In this document: positions 19,600 through 28,972 of the stretch, in pieces | Layout of the letters: every line of letters starts with the position of its first letter | Numbering within the stretch: the stretch's first letter is position 1 | From: Candidatus Vondammii sp. HM_W22 | GTDB taxonomy: Bacteria > Pseudomonadota > Gammaproteobacteria > Chromatiales > Chromatiaceae | DNA length: 64,000 nt | Direction of reading: 5' to 3' | Assembly (NCBI RefSeq): GCF_022530855.2 | Contig: NZ_CP099567.1 | Coordinates: 2,108,001 to 2,172,000 of the forward strand | The notes under the pieces: model-generated | What the model was told of the DNA's origin: nothing | Database searches by the model: none | What the model saw: only the letters and a program-made list of their open reading frames with translations | Translations under genes and position numbers: made by a program

Positions 19600-20478
19600 C
19601 CTATGTAGATTCAATGGGTTGATGCAGCACATTATACTCAATGATCAATTTATGGGGATTATGTGATGGCAAGACTTGGCAGACCTGGACTCACAGATGA
19701 TCAAAAACAAGAACTATGGTCACGTTGGCGGAAGGGAGAATCACTTAGTGATATAGGCCGTGCCCTCGAAAAACAGCCTGCATCAATTTTTGGTGTGCTA
19801 AGACTATTTGGAGGGTATTGCCCTTCAGTTCGGAAACGAGCTCGAAATGCTCTCAGCCTGGAAGAACGTGAAGAAATATCCAGAGGGCTTTCCGTAGGCT
19901 TGTCTTTGCGTCAGATAGCAAGAGACCTTGATCGCTCACCCTCAACCATAAGCAGGGAAATTCAGCGCAATGGGGGAATGAACCGCTATCGTGCAAATAT
20001 TGCTGATAGTAAAGCTTGGGATCGTGCTCGTAGGCTAAAGCTGTGTAGACTTGCCCAGTGAGATAATCTTCGTAAAATCGTAGCAGATAAGCTTTCAAGA
20101 GTGGTCTCCTGAGCAGATATCTAGCTGGCTAAAGCGAAATTATCCAGAGAATGAGAGAAGTTACGTGTGTCACACGAAACCATCTACAAAAGCCTATTCA
20201 TTCAGTCTCGTTGCGTATTGAAAAAAGAGCTTCAAAGACATCTTAGAACGCAAAGAGTCTTTCGGCAGTCCAGGCATAGTAATATTAAAGGGCTACCCAG
20301 AAGTGGCATTATTGATGGTATTTTCATAATCGCCCACCTGAAATTGAAGACCGGGCCGTCCCTGGCCACTGGGAAGGCGATTTGATCTCAGGTTCTTCCA
20401 ATACTCATATAGCTACGTTAGTAGAGCGCCACTCGCGATTTACTATGCTCGTTAAAGTCGCAGGGAAAGACACTAATT
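19600..20478 (+). pseudogene. IS30-family transposase, broken and interrupted by IS5-like element
   Basis: ATG 19666 starts MARLGRPGLTDDQKQELWSR, with the helix-turn-helix SLRQIARDLDRSPSTISREI. A TGA at 20059-20061 and a frameshift near 20100 split the gene. It continues as VSHETIYKSLFIQSR and [20 protein letters not shown] (first catalytic Asp), then [20 protein letters not shown], where the IS5-like copy B begins at 20479. The left end near 19603 (ATGTAGATTCAATGGGTTGA) also occurs beside the IS30 fragment at 43010. Inactive. Confidence 0.8.
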
Positions 20479-20600
20479 CGTCGACCCTAAAATATTCATA
20501 ACACAATGATTTATATAAAATAAGCGTCTAAACTTGATAAAATAAACGTCCGTGAAAGGGGTAAAAGCAGAAAAAAATTGGACGAAACAGAGGTGGATAA

Positions 20601-21737
20601 TTGAGCAAACCCAAGACAGCCAATCCCAACCAGCAAAGTTTCCTGCACCAGAACTTACTGGATCAGCTGATCCCCAAGCATCCACTTTTGCTACTGGCCA
20701 GACAGATAGACTGGTCATATTTTGATGCTGAATTTGCCCCGCTTTATTCTCATCTTGGAAAGCCCTCAAAACCCATCCGCCTAATGGAGGGCCTCTCGAT
20801 ACTCAAGCATCTGGAAGACCTCAGTGACGAGGTTCTGATTCAACGCTGGATACAAAATCCCTACTACCAGAGTTTTACGGGTGAGATCGAATTCCAATGG
20901 CAACTTCCTTGTGACCCCTCCGACCTGACTTACTTCAGAAAGCGTATTGGCAACGAAGGTTTTGAAAAGGTCCTGGCTGCCTCTATCGCCTTACATCAAG
21001 AAAAGGCGATCGAAGATGAAATGTGTATCGACACTACCGTACAAGAGAAAAACATTACCTTTCCAACTGATGCAAAGCAGTACCGAAAGATACACGGGCA
21101 GTTACTCAAGATGGCCCGAGCAGAAGGTATCGTGCTCAGTCGAAGCCATGAGAAGGAAGTAAAAATTCTCAAGCTCCCCACCCGATTTGCCACACATCCG
21201 AGGAATCGTAAAAAGGCACGTAAGGCCGTCAAGCGATTAAAGACCATCAGCGGCCGATTACTGCGTGAAATACAGCGTAAGATGACCGCAGAACAACAGA
21301 AATTCTATGCAGAAAAGTTCGCCCTGTACCAGCGCATGCTGAATCAGAAGCGTGCTGATAAAAACAAGTTGTACAGCCTACATGAACCTCATGTTTACTG
21401 TATGAGCAAAGGCAAGGCCCAGCAGCGTTATGAGTTTGGCACCAAGGCATCAATCACCACCACAAGGGACGCGGGCATTGTGATTGGTGCCCTGGCTTTT
21501 GAGAAGAATGTATTTGATGGTCACACCGTACCTGAGGTCTTGGCACAGGTGAAACGTCTCATCAATCGAGTACCCAAAGTGGGTATTGCTGATCGAGGTT
21601 ATCGGGGCAAATCAAAGGTTAATGACACCCAGATAGTAACGCCAAGGCCTGCTAGGAAGAATACCTCAGGAGAAGCCATGGCATTAGCCAGAAAACGTTT
21701 CAGAAGACGAGCTGGCATTGAGCCTGTGGTCACTTAA
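20601..21737 (+). CDS. IS5-superfamily transposase (copy B)
   Basis: A TTG start (TTGAGCAAACCCAAG) with GAGGTGG upstream gives 378 residues. Residues ~20-100 form the N-terminal domain (HPLLLLARQIDWSYFDAEFA, PCDPSDLTYFRKRIG). DDE aspartates are in MCIDTTVQEKNITFP and KVGIADRGYRGKSK; the glutamate is in RRRAGIEPV. Related transposases continue after EPVIGHLKSDHR for ~75 residues. Here a stop falls right after IEPVVT and the remainder is open in the -1 frame. The stop lies in the loop of a perfect hairpin (21721-21753). Whether the 378-residue form or a frameshift fusion is active is unknown. Confidence 0.75.
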   Translation: MSKPKTANPNQQSFLHQNLLDQLIPKHPLLLLARQIDWSYFDAEFAPLYSHLGKPSKPIRLMEGLSILKHLEDLSDEVLIQRWIQNPYYQSFTGEIEFQWQLPCDPSDLTYFRKRIGNEGFEKVLAASIALHQEKAIEDEMCIDTTVQEKNITFPTDAKQYRKIHGQLLKMARAEGIVLSRSHEKEVKILKLPTRFATHPRNRKKARKAVKRLKTISGRLLREIQRKMTAEQQKFYAEKFALYQRMLNQKRADKNKLYSLHEPHVYCMSKGKAQQRYEFGTKASITTTRDAGIVIGALAFEKNVFDGHTVPEVLAQVKRLINRVPKVGIADRGYRGKSKVNDTQIVTPRPARKNTSGEAMALARKRFRRRAGIEPVVT

Positions 21738-21753
21738 AGAGTGACCACAGGCT
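21721..21753 (+). other. Perfect 14-bp hairpin with the transposase stop codon in its loop
   Basis: AGCCTGTGGTCACT and AGTGACCACAGGCT are exact inverted repeats separated by TAAAG; the stop TAA (21735-21737) begins the loop. The same structure is in copy A (14533-14565, minus) and copy C (45864-45896). The family alignment around it suggests a 4-base loss relative to an EPVIGH-coding ancestor. Confidence 0.8.
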
Positions 21754-21948
21754 AAAAAGGAACTTTCTTAAAGGCTTTGCCGGGGATCAGATTAACTTGC
21801 TTATGGCGGCGGCTACCTTCAACTTCAGAAAATGGATGAGGGAGGTTCTTTTTGTGCTGAAAAATATCATGTCCATACTGTTGTTCCTGTTTGCAAAACA
21901 GAAACAACAGTATTATTAAGTGCCTGGAATGAATATTTCAGGGTCGAC

Positions 21949-23437
21949 TACTTACTTAAACTTTTCTGGGTAGCCATTTTTCCGAATATTCTCTCGCGTA
22001 ATAGCCCTGGGTTTGGTAAGTAGCGGGAATGGCTTGGGTCTTCGTTTTATAGCTCGCGGCTCCATACGTCCCGGTTGTTTTCCAACCTGCTGCTGTGCAA
22101 TGAGGATAAAAAGGCCGTCAATTTTGTCAATGTCGTAACGACCGCTTTTTTGCCACACAATCCATAGCTGCAAAGTATGCTTGAAGCTAGGTTGTCGAGG
22201 AATGATGTCAGCCAGTAATGCCGCCTGAGCCAGGCGTAAACGGATCAAGTTGTAAGCCAAAAGATAGACCCACAGCTCTTTTTTCGCCATTTCCGGTGTG
22301 CAACAACTTAATGTTTCCATTCCCAGAGTGGTCTTGATATTGCGTATATCTAACTCTACCTGCCAACGGTTCCGATAGAGTGCCTTCAGGGCGGCTTTGC
22401 TCGTACTTTTTGAGCAAAGTAGTGTTGTCACCAGGATCTTACCGCCAGCACGCAACTCCCGCACTTTCAATCTATCGGGGGTTTGATCATACTCTGCCTG
22501 ACTCATCCAGGCAGGTTTGACTTTTGGCTTGTCTATTTCGATAAGATGATCTCGCGGGCCCAGACGCTCTCCTTGGCGAAAATCCGTGCTGCCCCGCCGT
22601 GAACCATATTGCTCGAAAACGCCATCCACTCCTTTGGCCTGAAGAGCACACAACAGAAAATAGGTGGCATAAAAAGCATCCCCCAGAAGGAGATCACCAG
22701 CGTCCAAGGTACTAAGCATGGCTCTAAGCAATGACTGCTCATCGCTTCCTTTTCCGCGACAAGGTCCCAATGCTGCATCAAGTACAGCACCGCTGGCGAG
22801 GCAGACGATACCAACCACCCGGCAAAGAGGGAAACCCAATCCGGGTTGTTGGCTACGGGGTTGAGGATAGACAGTCTGGTTCTCTTCTGTATCGGGCAAC
22901 GTAACGATAGCGCCATCCACCAGTCTGACCGGTCGTCCCCGCCAGTGCCAGGAATCCGGGGTGTGCTCAGTCATCATACGCCTCGTGTAACGGGCTAGCG
23001 TAGAGACCATGTCCAATGGCAGCCGTTTCCGTGCGCGACAGTATGCTCCCGTATGCGTACTACAGATTGGCAGCTCACCCATCAATCGTTTGACTGCAGC
23101 AGCATCAACTATGTTCTGGCAAGAACGATCAGCACTCATTGCTTGAGCCAGAAACATCGACAGCGTCTCTGTTGGCGGAAACAGCCTTTCCCGATGTTCC
23201 GGTAGCAACGATTCGACTTGATTGAGAAACTCTGGGCCGGTTAGCAGACTAAAGAAAGCATAGGAATCACTGGCTGTAGTGTAGGTTGTGATACCTTTTT
23301 GTTGATGTATGCAGGCGCGTTGATCAGGATGCATTAAGGCTGCTTCCCTGCTTGATGGTTTGGCAATTAGCATCTTATCATCTGAACCAGCCTTTTTTTA
23401 TTCGTTATATCAGTAGATTATTGCTTAAGTAAGTAGC
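21949..23437 (-). mobile_element. IS4-family element, apparently complete
   Basis: CTACTTACTTAA at 21949 and TTAAGTAAGTAG ending at 23437 are terminal inverted repeats. The element abuts the right end of IS5-like copy B. It contains a single long transposase gene, described separately. No target duplication can be read with confidence. Confidence 0.75.
21952..23373 (-). CDS. IS4-family transposase
   Basis: A 473-residue DDE transposase starting at 23373 (alternative ATG at 23334, MHPDQRACIHQQKG). The catalytic aspartates are in VRLVDGAIVTLPDTEEN and LLLGDAFYATYF. YRNRWQVELDIRNIK fits the IS4 signature Y-(2)-R-(3)-E-(6)-K. The C-terminal region is basic. The frame is uninterrupted, unlike most transposases in this window, so it may still be active. 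Its stop lies only a few bases inside the terminal repeat. Confidence 0.9.
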   Translation of the reverse strand: MLIAKPSSREAALMHPDQRACIHQQKGITTYTTASDSYAFFSLLTGPEFLNQVESLLPEHRERLFPPTETLSMFLAQAMSADRSCQNIVDAAAVKRLMGELPICSTHTGAYCRARKRLPLDMVSTLARYTRRMMTEHTPDSWHWRGRPVRLVDGAIVTLPDTEENQTVYPQPRSQQPGLGFPLCRVVGIVCLASGAVLDAALGPCRGKGSDEQSLLRAMLSTLDAGDLLLGDAFYATYFLLCALQAKGVDGVFEQYGSRRGSTDFRQGERLGPRDHLIEIDKPKVKPAWMSQAEYDQTPDRLKVRELRAGGKILVTTLLCSKSTSKAALKALYRNRWQVELDIRNIKTTLGMETLSCCTPEMAKKELWVYLLAYNLIRLRLAQAALLADIIPRQPSFKHTLQLWIVWQKSGRYDIDKIDGLFILIAQQQVGKQPGRMEPRAIKRRPKPFPLLTKPRAITRENIRKNGYPEKFK

Positions 23438-23609
23438 ATTCCCCATTAATCGACTTTGTTTGTACCTACTTAAATCTGCTCTTTCTCACTTTGCTATCCT
23501 AAAATAATTTATCTAGAACAGCCCCTTTTTTTGTTGGTTAACCTACCAGGACCCAAACCCAGGAGCAATAAATTATGAGTCTCAGTTAGCAGTAACTGGA
23601 GCAATGAAA

Positions 23610-23667
23610 AACTGACCCTCATTCGGAGGGGAGGGTTACCATGCGCTCAATAGTGCGAGGGTCAGTT
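23610..23667 (-). terminator. Terminator of the cys operon
   Basis: AACTGACCCTC (23610-23620) pairs with GAGGGTCAGTT (23657-23667), an 11-bp perfect stem with a ~36-base loop. On the minus strand the second arm runs into GTTTTTCATT, a short T-tract. It lies 13 bases after the last gene of the cys operon. Confidence 0.65.
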
Positions 23668-23680
23668 GATAAACGATAAG

Positions 23681-23950
23681 TTATTCCAAGCTGGCACCAC
23701 GACCTAATGAAATGCGATTCCAAGCCCGTTCGTGCAGATAGTAGAGAACCATTTTAGTTAGCACCTCAGTTGAACTTATGGCCATGGCCACTACCACATC
23801 CTGGGTAAAGAACCAGGAGAGCAGCATGGTGTCCAATGATCCCGTTACCCGCCAGGAAAGTGCCTTAGCCCAGCTGCGAATAGGCCTATCCTTCAGGACC
23901 TGAGGGGCCGGTTGATTCTCTTTTCGTAGTGCCAATGAATCAATAAACAA
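23681..23950 (-). CDS. DUF2061 membrane protein
   Basis: An 89-residue protein starting at TTG 23950 with a strong GGAGGT ribosome site 7 bases upstream. RSWAKALSWRVTGSLDTMLL and SWFFTQDVVVAMAISSTEVL contain the two predicted membrane segments and match the DUF2061 family; YYLHERAWNRISLGR is its conserved C-terminal part. DUF2061 genes are often found beside cysC and other sulfate assimilation genes, as here. The function is unknown; a role in sulfur uptake or assimilation is inferred from context only. It is the last gene of the operon. Confidence 0.85.
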   Translation of the reverse strand: MFIDSLALRKENQPAPQVLKDRPIRSWAKALSWRVTGSLDTMLLSWFFTQDVVVAMAISSTEVLTKMVLYYLHERAWNRISLGRGASLE

Positions 23951-23980
23951 GGTGATACCTCCACTGCTAATTTATAGATC

Positions 23981-24607
23981 TCAGGCGCTCACCGCCAGAG
24001 GTTGATAGCCTGCCTTCAATACGCCGGATTGATCCAGGTATGCCAACAGCTGATTGACCGCTTCTGTCACACTGAGGCGATTGGCATCGATCCTCACTTC
24101 CGGTGACTCTGGTTTTTCATAGGGGCTATCTATACCGGTGAACTGTTTGATTTCACCACGCTCTGCCCTGGCGTAAAATCCTTTTGGGTCACGCTGTTTG
24201 CAGACATCCAGCGGAGCATCCACAAACACTTCTACAAACTGCCCCTCGGGCAGAATCTCACGCGCTATGCGGCGATCGGCACGAAATGGTGAGATAAACG
24301 CAGTCAGGGTGATAAGGCCGGCATCCGCAGCCAGCTTTGCCACTTCACTCACACGGCGAATATTCTCTTTACGATCCTGATCACTGAAACCAAGATCACT
24401 GCACAGACCGTGTCGCACGTTGTCACCATCCAGCAAATAGGTGTGATACCCCTGATGGGATAGAATCTGTTCCAGGGCACCCGCAATAGTGGATTTACCC
24501 GAGGCACTGAGTCCGGTGAACCAGATCACCAGTGGTTTCTGCGATTTTTGGCTGGCCCGGGTCTGTTGATCCACCGGGTGAGAATGCCAAATAATATTGT
24601 TGCTCAT
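23981..24607 (-). CDS. cysC: Adenylylsulfate (APS) kinase
   Basis: Phosphorylates adenosine 5'-phosphosulfate to PAPS, the substrate of CysH. From ATG 24607 ([20 protein letters not shown]) it has 208 residues; an upstream ATG (24616) sits directly on the GGAG ribosome site and is unlikely. The P-loop is GLSASGKST, the substrate loop [18 protein letters not shown], and [10 protein letters not shown] and [20 protein letters not shown] are family signatures. It lies 61 bases after cysH. No ATP sulfurylase (cysND) is in the window. Confidence 0.96.
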   Translation of the reverse strand: MSNNIIWHSHPVDQQTRASQKSQKPLVIWFTGLSASGKSTIAGALEQILSHQGYHTYLLDGDNVRHGLCSDLGFSDQDRKENIRRVSEVAKLAADAGLITLTAFISPFRADRRIAREILPEGQFVEVFVDAPLDVCKQRDPKGFYARAERGEIKQFTGIDSPYEKPESPEVRIDANRLSVTEAVNQLLAYLDQSGVLKAGYQPLAVSA

Positions 24608-24668
24608 ATGCTTCATACTCCAATTGCTTTCAAATCAAGTTGCCGGCCTCTGCCTCGACGACCGCCTG

Positions 24669-25391
24669 TTATTCATGCAGTCCGCATTCACGTTTCAGAC
24701 CAAAGAAGCGGGTCTCCTCTTCCAGCATCCCTGGTGTCAGCGGACAACTGGTGTGCCTGTCACCCACTGAGACATAGCCTTGCTCCCAGAGCGGGTGATA
24801 CGGGAGGCTGTGGTGACTCAGATAGTGGTGTACATCCCGCTTACTCCAGTCGATGATCGGATGCAGCTTGAAGCGTCCATCATGGAGTCGCAGAACAGGC
24901 AGTCCCGCCCGGCTCTCTGACTGCTCTCGACGCAGTCCGGCAAACCAAGTACCCACTTCAAGATCGCGTAGGGCACGTTGCATCGGCTCCACTTTGTTAA
25001 TCTGGTTGTATCGTTCAATCCCCTCTCGACCCTGCTCCCATAACTTGCCGAGGAGAGCCTCTTGCCATGAGGCCGAACGCTGCGCCCGATAGACCATCAG
25101 ATTCAGCTGCAAACGATCAGTCAACTCATCGATAAACTGATAGGTTTCACTGAACAGGTAACCGGTATCGATCAACATCACTGGAATCTCCGGTGCAGCT
25201 TGCGTTACCAGATGCAGCATTACCGCCCCCTGGATTCCAAAGCTTGACGATAAGAGATGGCTGCCCGGCAGATGTTGCAGTGCCCACTGCACACGCTCTT
25301 CTGCCGTCTCCTTTTCCATCTGTTGATTAACAGTCAAAAGCGCCTGCTGTTCGCCAGCCAGCAGTGCTTCTATCAACTCCCGCTCATCCAT
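24669..25391 (-). CDS. cysH: Phosphoadenylylsulfate (PAPS) reductase
   Basis: Reduces PAPS to sulfite with thioredoxin. The 240-residue length and the C-terminal ECGLHE (catalytic Cys) are typical. The paired cysteines that bind the [4Fe-4S] cluster in APS reductases are absent (residues around [14 protein letters not shown]), so this is the PAPS type, consistent with cysC next to it. [15 protein letters not shown] and [11 protein letters not shown] are the nucleotide-binding signatures. The start overlaps the cysI stop by 8 bases. Confidence 0.96.
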   Translation of the reverse strand: MDERELIEALLAGEQQALLTVNQQMEKETAEERVQWALQHLPGSHLLSSSFGIQGAVMLHLVTQAAPEIPVMLIDTGYLFSETYQFIDELTDRLQLNLMVYRAQRSASWQEALLGKLWEQGREGIERYNQINKVEPMQRALRDLEVGTWFAGLRREQSESRAGLPVLRLHDGRFKLHPIIDWSKRDVHHYLSHHSLPYHPLWEQGYVSVGDRHTSCPLTPGMLEEETRFFGLKRECGLHE

Positions 25392-27072
25392 TCGTCACCT
25401 CTACCCTTATCGTGTTCTTATCAACCTCAACCAAACCGCTGCGAACGGTAAAGTCACCAAACCCCTCGCCCGCTTCCCGTTCCTGGTTATAACGACTGAA
25501 CAACTGATCCAACTCAGTCAATAGCTCGCTCTCCGTCAGATTTTCACGGTAGAGACGATTCAGTCTCAGCCCTTTGCCATCACCACCAAGCAACAAGTTG
25601 TAGCGTCCCGGGCCTTTACCAACTAGTCCCACCTCTGCCACAAATGGGCGGGCACAACCGTTGGGGCAGCCGGTCATACGTATCACGATGCCGCTGTCGC
25701 TAAGCCCATGGTGTGCGGCCAACTGTTCAATACTTTCGATAAATTCAGGAAAGTAACGCTCTGCCTCTGCCATGGCTTGGGGGCAAGTCGGTAATGCGAC
25801 ACAGGCAATACTCTTCAACCGGGTTAACGAACGGTTTTCTGGCAACAGATTGTGCTCCCGGGCCAATCGCTCGATCCGCCCTTTCTCACTCGCCGGAATA
25901 GCGGCGACAATAAGGTTTTGATTTGGGGTAATCCGGAAATCACCCTGATGAATCTCAGCGATTTGGCGCAACCCGGTCATCAATTGGGAGCCTGGCGCAT
26001 CGGCCACCCGGCCATTTTCCAGATAGAGCGTCAGATGCCAGTTTCCATCCGTCCCTTCTACCCAGCCATAGCGGTCACCCTGGTCGATAAAGGTGACCGG
26101 ATGTAATGGCTGAAAGCGAATACCGGATCGCAGCTCCACCTCTTCCTGGAAGCGGCTCAAGCCGATACGTTCAATGGTGTATTTGAGCCGTGCATGACGA
26201 CGGCTGACCCGATTACCGAAATCACGCTGGAGACTGACCACCGCTTCCGTAACCGCCAACATCTGGTCCGGGGCGACAAAACCGAGTTCATCGGCCAAAC
26301 GGGGAAAGGTGGTACTGTCACCATGGGTGGTCCCCATACCGCCGCCTGCCAGCACATTGAAACCGATCAGCTTCTCCTGCTCGGCCACCGCAACAAATCC
26401 CAAGTCGTTGGTGTAGACGTCGACATCGTTGTGTGGCGGTACTGCCACCGCGATTTTGAACTTGCGTGGCAGATAGGTCTCACCATACAGCGGCTCGGAA
26501 TCTTCACCCTCAACCCGTTCACCATCGAGCCAGATCTCATGATAGGCACGGGTATTCGGAAGTAGATCTTCGCTGATCCGTTCTGTCCACCGGTAGACCT
26601 CGGCATGCAGCGCGGATGCCACCGGATTGGGGTTGCACATCACATTTCGATTTACATCGCCGCAGCCGCCAAGCGAGTCGATCATCACCCGATTGATCTT
26701 TTGAATCAGCGGCTTGATATTGTGTTTGAGTATGCCGTGATACTGAAACGTCTGCCGGGTAGTGAGACGGATAGAGCCGCTACTCAACTCCCGTCCCACA
26801 CTATCGATTGCCAGCCACTGTCGGGGCGTGCAGACGCCTCCCGGTAACCGGGCTCTGAGCATAAAGCTATACTGGGGCTCCAGATACTGTTGCTGACGCT
26901 GCTGACGCAGATCACGATCATCCTGTTGATAGAAACCGTGGAACTTACTGATCTGAGCATCAGATGGACTCAAAGCTCCGGTCAGCTCATCGCTCAGGCT
27001 CTGTTCAAGGGTTCCGCGCAGATAGTTGCTGCCGGCCTTGATCAGCTCATTTTCATTGGCTTCAACTTCCAT
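25384..27072 (-). CDS. cysI: Sulfite reductase [NADPH] hemoprotein beta subunit
   Basis: Siroheme/[4Fe-4S] subunit that reduces sulfite to sulfide with six electrons from CysJ. The 562-residue protein has two ferredoxin-like repeats and the cluster-ligand motifs in [17 protein letters not shown] and [26 protein letters not shown] and [15 protein letters not shown] are siroheme and substrate signatures. Its ATG overlaps the cysJ stop (ATGA), so the two subunits are translationally coupled. Intact. Confidence 0.98.
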   Translation of the reverse strand: MEVEANENELIKAGSNYLRGTLEQSLSDELTGALSPSDAQISKFHGFYQQDDRDLRQQRQQQYLEPQYSFMLRARLPGGVCTPRQWLAIDSVGRELSSGSIRLTTRQTFQYHGILKHNIKPLIQKINRVMIDSLGGCGDVNRNVMCNPNPVASALHAEVYRWTERISEDLLPNTRAYHEIWLDGERVEGEDSEPLYGETYLPRKFKIAVAVPPHNDVDVYTNDLGFVAVAEQEKLIGFNVLAGGGMGTTHGDSTTFPRLADELGFVAPDQMLAVTEAVVSLQRDFGNRVSRRHARLKYTIERIGLSRFQEEVELRSGIRFQPLHPVTFIDQGDRYGWVEGTDGNWHLTLYLENGRVADAPGSQLMTGLRQIAEIHQGDFRITPNQNLIVAAIPASEKGRIERLAREHNLLPENRSLTRLKSIACVALPTCPQAMAEAERYFPEFIESIEQLAAHHGLSDSGIVIRMTGCPNGCARPFVAEVGLVGKGPGRYNLLLGGDGKGLRLNRLYRENLTESELLTELDQLFSRYNQEREAGEGFGDFTVRSGLVEVDKNTIRVEVTNG

Positions 27073-28853
27073 CAGTAGACATCCCGTTGATAGCGCCCTT
27101 GCGAACGCAGGTTATCGATATAGGCTGCCGCCGCCTCTTCATTGAGAGCGCCGTAGCCATGAACAATTTGAGTAACGGCCTGAGACACCGCCTCATCCAT
27201 TGCTTTGCCGCCACAGACATAGAGCTGACCACCCTCTTCCAGCCAACGATAAAGCTCTTCACCAAACTCAACAATGCGGTCCTGAACATAGGCACTGTGA
27301 TGGTCATCCCGAGAGAACGCCGGGGTCACCCGCGCCAACACGCCGCTGCCGTGATAGCTCTGCCAATCCAGTTGGTAGAGGAAGTCACGCTGGAAGTGGC
27401 GGTTACCGAAGATTAGCCAGTTCCGCCCTTGGTCTCCTTGGGCCTGGCGCTGCTGCAGAAAGCCCCGATAGGGAGCGATGCCTGTCCCGGCCCCGATCAT
27501 AATGATCGGGGTATCGCCGTTGTCAGGCAGTCGAAAACTGCTGTTCTCGGCCACATAGATATCCAGCAGGTCACCTTCAGCCAGACGCTCAGAGAGAAAA
27601 CCGGACGCCCCACCCAGATGGTCCCGGCCATGGGAATGAAAACGCAGGGTGGAGACTGTCAGGTGTATCTCATCTTCATACTCGGCCTGACTGGAGGCGA
27701 TGGAGTAGAGACGCGGCTGTAACGGCCGCAACAACCCAGCCAGGGAAGCCGCATCCAGAGCAGCAGGATATGAGTTCAACAGATCGATCAATTGTCGACC
27801 GTGGGTAAATGTCCGCAGCGCTTTTGGGTCTTCCAACAACGCCTGCAACCTTTCATCGCCAGTCACCCCGGCCCACCCGGTAACTACCTTGGGGTGGAGC
27901 TGGGTCAACTCCAGCCTAGTCAACAGTGCAGCGCTCAGAGAGAGCGTCTCACCATTCACCTCAACCGGGGTTTCAGCATCCAAGGCGGTGGTAGTGAGTA
28001 TCTCATCCACCAGTGCCGGATCGTTCTTGAACCAGACGCCAAGTGCATCTCCCGGTGAATACCTGACAACGTCTGGATCGATCTCCAGAACGACATGACG
28101 AACCTCGGCCACTGCATCCTGGGTGGTAATCCTTCGATTCTCCAACAACGTCGATTGATAGGGGTCATTGCGACCATAACGTAGAAATGCTTGTCCATGG
28201 GACAGAGACAGGAGCTGTGCCTCTCTGGCGGGAGCATGCTGCTCAACCAGATCCAATGCATTGGAAACCCACTGTGCTAACTCTGCCTGAAAATCCACAT
28301 CGGCATCCAGTCGTGACAACAGGCGATGGCCTCCCAACGCTTCCAGCCGTTGGTCAAAATCCTGAGCCGCCTTGCAGAAGTGCTCGTAACTGGAGTCTCC
28401 CAGGCCGAACACCCCAAAACTCAACCCTTCCAGTTTCGGCGCTCTGCAACCAAACAGGTATCGGTGCAGCTCATTGGCGCTCTCCGGGGGTTCTCCTTCA
28501 CCCTGGGTGCTGATAACCAGTAACAGCAGCTTCTCTTTAGTCAGGTCCCTGGGTTTGAAGTCCGATACCGACAGAACCCGGACAGCGATCCTACGGACAG
28601 AAGCCGAATCAGCCAGGGTCTCGGCCACTGAACGGGCATTGCCGGTCTGGGATGCATAGAGAACTGTCAACTGCTGAGGCTCTGGTGATCTCTCCACCCT
28701 TTGGTCACGACCCATACCTGCCAGATAGCCACTGGCCCAACTCAACTGATGGGATGAGAGGCCGCGAACGGCCTGTGACAACCGCTGAAGCTGAAAGCCA
28801 CTTAAAGAAGTACCCTCCTGTTCTGAAATCTGTTCAACGCTAGTTGATTGCAT
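27072..28853 (-). CDS. cysJ: Sulfite reductase [NADPH] flavoprotein alpha subunit
   Basis: Transfers electrons from NADPH through FAD and FMN to CysI. Domains in the 593-residue protein: flavodoxin-like FMN domain (~62-200, with TVLYASQTGNARSVAETL), FAD-binding domain (~230-440, RLYSIASSQ), and NADPH-binding domain (~450-593, MIGAGTGIAPYRGF, and C-terminal YQRDVY). It is the first gene of the operon cysJ-cysI-cysH-cysC-DUF2061 and is divergent from a CysB-type regulator, which suggests direct activation from the shared intergenic region. Confidence 0.97.
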   Translation of the reverse strand: MQSTSVEQISEQEGTSLSGFQLQRLSQAVRGLSSHQLSWASGYLAGMGRDQRVERSPEPQQLTVLYASQTGNARSVAETLADSASVRRIAVRVLSVSDFKPRDLTKEKLLLLVISTQGEGEPPESANELHRYLFGCRAPKLEGLSFGVFGLGDSSYEHFCKAAQDFDQRLEALGGHRLLSRLDADVDFQAELAQWVSNALDLVEQHAPAREAQLLSLSHGQAFLRYGRNDPYQSTLLENRRITTQDAVAEVRHVVLEIDPDVVRYSPGDALGVWFKNDPALVDEILTTTALDAETPVEVNGETLSLSAALLTRLELTQLHPKVVTGWAGVTGDERLQALLEDPKALRTFTHGRQLIDLLNSYPAALDAASLAGLLRPLQPRLYSIASSQAEYEDEIHLTVSTLRFHSHGRDHLGGASGFLSERLAEGDLLDIYVAENSSFRLPDNGDTPIIMIGAGTGIAPYRGFLQQRQAQGDQGRNWLIFGNRHFQRDFLYQLDWQSYHGSGVLARVTPAFSRDDHHSAYVQDRIVEFGEELYRWLEEGGQLYVCGGKAMDEAVSQAVTQIVHGYGALNEEAAAAYIDNLRSQGRYQRDVY

Positions 28854-28972
28854 GAAGCTACCCTAAAAATATGAAATATGACCGCTTCCGGCCAAATCGT
28901 GGGTAGCAATATAGTTGCATGGCATATATCATGTAAAATGATATATTTTGATTATATATCATTATTCTTAAT
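28854..28972. promoter_or_regulatory. Divergent cysJ / LysR-regulator promoter with three ATATATCAT half-sites
   Basis: ATATATCAT (28924-28932) and ATGATATAT (28938-28946) form a 9-bp perfect inverted repeat with a 5-base spacer; a third half-site ATATATCAT lies at 28954-28962. The region is AT-rich and is the only intergenic space between the divergent genes. LysR-type regulators bind such dyads, so this is a likely operator for the adjacent CysB-like protein. No clear Shine-Dalgarno precedes the regulator's ATG. Confidence 0.6.

Larger units (their letters stand above)
20479..21950 (+). mobile_element. IS5-superfamily (IS1478-like) element copy B, best preserved
   Basis: Ends: GTCGACCCTAAAATATTCAT on the left and ATGAATATTTCAGGGTCGAC on the right. 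It holds one long transposase gene and a ~215-bp 3' region that still encodes, in the -1 frame, the C-terminal part expected for the family (GHLKSDHRLKRNFLKGFAG and onward to KQKQQYY). It is inserted in the IS30 gene at exactly the same base as copy C. Confidence 0.85.

Noticed and set aside
21737-21757. Classical programmed -1 slippery heptamer at the end of the IS5-like transposase
   Set aside because: No X-XXY-YYZ heptamer lies in the short window where the -1 frame is open; the hairpin alone does not prove frameshifting.
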